From positions 1-64,000 of the forward strand of contig MCFE01000019.1 in assembly GCA_002104905.1 (NCBI GenBank): a stretch of 64,000 nucleotides of DNA, given 5' to 3'. Below are positions 59,699-64,000 of this stretch, in pieces. The notes under the pieces were generated by a model that worked only from the letters and a program-made list of their open reading frames with translations, did not search any database and had not been told where the DNA came from. Position numbers and translations under genes: made by a program. Position 1 is the stretch's first letter. Every line of letters starts with the position of its first letter. This DNA is from Basidiobolus meristosporus CBS 931.73. Lineage: Eukaryota; Basidiobolomycota; Basidiobolomycetes; Basidiobolales; Basidiobolaceae.

Positions 59699-62600
59699 TT
59701 CTTTTTGGCAGCGCCGAATGCTTACGCGTTTGTTTTGTTTACTACGTGAGCTACGCAGGGTGCTGCTAGTTTACGATAGGGTAGAGTATTCTGGGGTATA
59801 ATTAAGTTCGCAACCCTCATCCGGTTGCAGGGGAATCGGAGGCAGATTCTATCTTTGGTCTGGGCATACGGCGAAGTCGTATCCATTCGGCTGGTGCCTG
59901 GACTGAGTCGTGGGTGTGTGTAAGCAACAAATAGAAATTGGTTAGGATGTAGCCCATATTCTTGGAACTCGGTATGATGGTGTCGTGGTGTAGAATAATC
60001 AACCTGGGGAAAATAGAATGCTGGCTATGCGTCACACGATGACAGGTATGCTCTATAACATCCAGAAGTCTTTTGACTGGTGGGCTGATCTAATGAAGAA
60101 CTGTGTGGATGTATTGAACACAGAATGATGAATATTCTCACTTCCTGTGAATTCCTTATATATGTAAGCAACCCAGCAACTTGTGTATGGCGGGTGATGA
60201 TCGTATGAACAGGTTGACTCATCATTTTCCATTCACCGGAAACACAGGATGATGAAAAGATTCAACATACTTGACCATTTTGAGAATCATGTGAATCACC
60301 TCTTACGCCCTCATCAATGGACACATTTTTGGCTGAATTAATATGCTAGAGCAAACCATGGCTGAGCTTGTTCTCTTGGGCCACCGCACTGGAGGATGTG
60401 ATTTCATCGCACCATCATGAATATGGAGCGGCCTGCTCAGAGATGGCATATGCCGTGACTGCAGTTGCCAACAGTTTAACCGGCATCCACTTCGTCGTGT
60501 CTATGTTCGATTCCCTTGGTATACGCTAGTCAATGCCCGGGGATCTGCATATGTCTAGGCTGCTTACATGCTCTATACACCACCCCTTCGTAACATTTCG
60601 TGGCCAAGCTCACCATACCATATAGAAGCGATTCTACATTCAGATCATATGAGCCAGCCACCAGCATGTCAAATAGCAGAAACCGTAGCGGATCATGATG
60701 TTGTGAAGCCTGGTCATATCGATGTCGAGGCAATGATTAAATTCAGCCACCATCGTCGTAGATGACTGTTGGACTATAATGGTGACACAAGAACAAGTTC
60801 TGGCCAAAAAGAGTGCGCTTCATTCGGCATAAGTTCTCTAAAAAAGGTCACTCCTCTAGGTAACAATGATACTCAATGACACCAACTTTGATCAAGGGTT
60901 GATGGGGAAGGGGGTTGGTGGCATTGAGGATCTATTCTTTATGGTGCCATATTGAGCTCAATCTGCGACGATCCGTGGCGTTGGGAGCAGATGGAACTGG
61001 CGCCGGCAGATTCAATACTAGGATTCATGGCCACCAGAATGTGCAATATGGGGTAAATGACATGGTGTTGGATAGCTCAGAAAACCGGGGATTGTGTTTG
61101 TCAGGCAGGTGGTGGGTGAGTCAGGTTATGTCGCCATCAAATCTCTCCCTATTGCATAACCACTGATGTATTTGACAGCAGCCTTGCTACACTACCTCAT
61201 GAGGTCGATTTTGGTCAAGCCCTCCCACAACCTTGATACAAACCCCTCCATAAACCGGGTTACATGACAAACAAGCACAAGGCAAAATCGTTCCTCTTAA
61301 AACCCAAAGAACACACGATTGCACTGGAGTTGGCACACTAGTGCACCTTCAGCAGGTTCACAGTACCGGTCCTGGGTAAGCAATAGGAAGACGTCCATAG
61401 GTGTATCCAAATGGTCGGGATTTCATAGAACACAACAGGCTACTTCAGGCCTTCATTTGAATGCATAGGCAGGGATCTTCATCATCAGAGTTGTGAAACC
61501 ACCAATTCAGCAACATTATTCTAAGGCACCAGGCTCCTTTGTTATACAGTCAAGATACTTTTCATTATCCGAACTTCTAAGACACTCGTGACCACTGCTA
61601 TAGGGTTTGGTGATCCCCATCACACTAAATCATTTCAAAACCTTTGTGAGGGATGCTGTAATGCTCGCATACATCTAGCCAATGCCTCTTTGTCCTTCGA
61701 TTGGTAGATGCATACATCTCTAGACTGGGAGTTTCATTGGTTACCTCGCTGATGGCACTACTACATCACTTGGTTTTGGTATATCTAGCCAAAGAGTAAC
61801 AGTGGGGGATGCCAATTAAGATGTAGATCTACAAGGCTCTTATCAACTCAAGTGTGATGATGCTTGTAGCCAAACTTCTAATTCGTATTATCCAGTAGCA
61901 CTTGGTGTGATGAACCTGGGCTTCCTTAGGCGTGTGAATTCATGGTGTTCGATATTGGAGAGCAGTAAATGTGTTTATATTTCAGAACCCAATGGCAGGG
62001 TGTTGTGGTGCGAAAGACACCAAACCCTCCTACCTCAGACAATATTTCTGAACCCCTCTCATGCGACGTTTTTATCATCCACTCCCCTCTATGCACCGGT
62101 TTTGGTGAAGATATATCCTGCAGCCGTGCAAACATTTCGTATCATTTGAAGCTTTGCTCCAGAAGCTAGGACTCCCTGGTCTGCGCCTAGGCAAGGCATA
62201 TCAGAGGAAACCAACTATGGTCCTTGGAGTTGCTTCTGAGATGTATATCAATTCTAGAGATCGCTTAATGTGGCTAAGCGATACCACACCTGCATCGAAT
62301 TGAACATTGATGCGAAATGCTTGTGGCTGAAGGGCATCCATTGGCGAGACACTTTGATGCATGAGAGTAATGCTTCATGAATGAACCAAGGAAGTGACAA
62401 ATGGCACACGGGCTTTGGAAAGCTGTGAACGCCAAATCGGGTTGCTTGCTATTAATCCGAGTGACATTATCCAAATAGAATCAGCGGATGGCACGTCGTG
62501 GTTTTTGACTTGTTGACTTTATTCTCATGCTCAACAAGCCACATGAGCTCATCTGATGCGGGCAGAAAGAGCCCCAGTTTTGGTGATACCCACTATAGAG

Positions 62601-63182
62601 TTGCAGACGTTTCTTATTCAGGTGATGTCAAAGGTGAGATTTTCTGTGTATTTCCAGGTAATATTTCAAGAATCCTGATGAGACAGGCTTTGTCTCATGT
62701 TTTTCACGGGTTTATGCCACAATGCATTCGTATCTTTTCCGTTCAGCGGAATCGGCAATCCTGGTTTCTAGACAGCACACACTGGGAACAGAGTGATTGC
62801 ATGCGGATTATAATTGATCCCTATCAGTAGGTGTCCAGGGAAATCTGATCGGTATTCCTCGCTGCCAGGTTTCCCCGAGTTTACTGAAGAATTGCCAGCT
62901 TGACAGATTAGATTTGGTCTGTCTGCTCCATGGACCAGTGCTCTCCAATGGCCGTGCCCCATATCCAGGTGTAGCAGTGTTGAATTCGTAATACCTTGCG
63001 AAGGTTTTACCTCGATTATGCTACTCCTCGCATGAATATGCAGGATGTGTTATCGGGTCTGGGATTTTCCTTTTAGGCGCTGAAGAGTGGATCCCGCAAA
63101 GTTTGACATTTTATCAGCTAGTGTCTGAGAAACGGCAACACTCGGTGGGAGGGAATATCCGTTCGACGTAAGCAGACGTAGA

Positions 63183-63203
63183 AATCAATCAATCAATCAA
63201 TCA
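63183..63203 (+). repeat. AATC tetranucleotide repeat, about 5 units
   Basis: A short perfect (AATC)n run about 110 nt upstream of the cyclin start. Confidence 0.85.
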
Positions 63204-63315
63204 GCATCCATTGTGGCCTGACCTGAAGTAGTCAGGAATGTGTATATAATAGACGCGACCGCCTCTCGTTGTAGCCACATGAAGTATGCCATAAAATAGA
63301 CAGAGTTACTTGAAA

Positions 63316-64000
63316 ATGTCAATACGGAGCTCTTGTTTGGCCAACGCAACCTCGAAATCACGCACGAAACCGTCGACCGAAACATTACTAGGTAAGGTCC
63401 GTCTGTGTGGAAGGTAGTGTGGCGTTCTAACAGTTGCTGATACATAGGCATAACAGTGGAGATTATTCAGTATATCTGGCCAGACGAGCTACTTGATCAC
63501 CAACCAATTTCCCTCCGCACTTTCATTGAAGAGATCCTACGCCGGTCGGGCGTATCTTTCTCCATCCTATTTGCCGCTCTAATTTACCTGTTTCGATTTA
63601 AGAGCGCTCTAAACCTCAAGGACCATCAAACCGATGGCTTCCCTTCAACGTGTAAGGCTAGCAAATCAGGCCGTAGAATGTTCATCGCTTCGATCATCGT
63701 TGCCTCCAAATATCTGGAAGACCGAAGCCTTCCCAACTCACGCTGGTCGCACTTGACTGGCCTTAGCATCCCGGAAATAAATGCCAACGAACGGATATTT
63801 CTGGCACACTTGGGCTTTCGGCTATTCATGTCCCCGTCTTTGTTCACCTGGTGGATTACTCATCTCTTGGACAATTTAAATAATGCAGCTAAAACGACGC
63901 ACAGCAGGAGGAAAGCCAGCTGCGAGATTGCCTCCTTTAGGATCCGTGGGGTGCCTTTAAAAACCAGAAAACGAAGTATCCGAGTGCAGGCAAGGACTAG
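63316..64000 (+). CDS. Pcl/Pho80-type cyclin, cut off at the window end
   Basis: Exon 1 (63316-63391) and exon 2 (63448 to the end) join in phase; the frame is still open at 64000. Pcl/Pho80 cyclins activate the Pho85-type CDK in nutrient and cell-cycle control. The cyclin box is plain: LRTFIEEILRRSGVSFSILF, then ALIYLFRFK, GRRMFIASIIVASKYLEDRS, SRWSHLTGLSIPEINANERI and FLAHLGFRLFMSPSLFTWW. After the box the tail turns basic (KTTHSRRKAS, TRKRSIRV). The start (MSIRSSCLANATSKSRTKP) is the first ATG of exon 1. Length and C-terminus cannot be judged. Confidence 0.87.

Larger units (their letters stand above)
59066..63315. other. Gene-poor stretch, about 4.2 kb
   Basis: The longest gap in the window. 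Frames on both strands are short and overlapping; 62543-62830 gives an ATG frame but with no family pattern. Small repeats: GCAGTGACTC in 2.8 tandem units at 59671-59698 and (AATC)n at 63183-63203. No tRNA, repeat element or gene recognised. Confidence 0.4.

Noticed and set aside
60480-60540. GTTCGATTCC motif suggesting a tRNA T arm
   Set aside because: No A box or pairable arms around it.
62543-62830. ATG open frame in the 4.2-kb gap, with splice-like sites
   Set aside because: No family pattern, and alternative splices give no better protein.

Overview
The window is nuclear DNA of a filamentous or early-diverging fungus. Many genes have short spliceosomal introns (about 45-90 nt) with GTAAGT-like donors and, in one case, a perfect TACTAAC branch site. 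The gene content is fungal: a DASH-complex Ask1 subunit, a Reg1-type PP1 regulator, Atg22, a Lee1/Scp3-type CCCH protein and a Pcl-type cyclin. I cannot fix the phylum from sequence alone. The style (gene islands separated by gene-poor stretches) would suit a zygomycete-grade lineage, but that is inference. No rRNA, tRNA, CRISPR or prokaryotic operon was seen.

Layout. 0-11.1 kb is a gene island: an Mss4/Dss4-type Rab-binding protein, a Tti2 homologue, an unnamed type I membrane protein, a Lee1-type CCCH protein, Erv1 sulfhydryl oxidase and the Yju2 splicing factor. 11.1-21.2 kb is mostly non-genic. It holds two CpG-free repeat blocks (about 11.64-14.70 kb and 19.02-20.94 kb) that share a roughly 300-bp dispersed repeat in five diverged copies. 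Between the blocks lies one two-exon small secreted protein gene with its own TATA box. 21.4-35.2 kb holds an Slx1-like GIY-YIG nuclease without the usual zinc finger, a short Reg1-like protein, Vps24/CHMP3, an equilibrative nucleoside transporter, an SH3 protein and an eight-exon inositol polyphosphate 5-phosphatase. 36-48.4 kb holds a secreted deaminase, an F-box/LRR protein, an Erg25-type C-4 sterol methyl oxidase, a possible small secreted protein, the Golgi SNARE Gos1, a YecM-family protein, a decaying gene and a second F-box protein. 51-59 kb holds Atg22, an unknown gene, Ask1 and a 14-3-3 protein. 59.1-63.3 kb appears empty. A cyclin begins at 63.3 kb and runs off the end.

The genes do not form a pathway cluster. 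Most are housekeeping genes for membrane traffic (Mss4, Vps24, Gos1, Atg22, 5-phosphatase), checkpoint and cell-cycle control (Tti2, Ask1, 14-3-3, cyclin), nuclear RNA or DNA work (Yju2, Slx1-like) and metabolism (Erg25, transporter, Erv1). Exon joins given here were worked out by hand from reading frame, splice consensus and family similarity. Where I give a total protein length, the exon lengths add up to an open frame.

The most unusual signals are the near-total CpG loss in the two repeat blocks, the Slx1-like protein with a disordered tail instead of a zinc finger, an intronless YecM-family gene, a deaminase with a signal peptide, and spliced small secreted proteins in gene-poor DNA.
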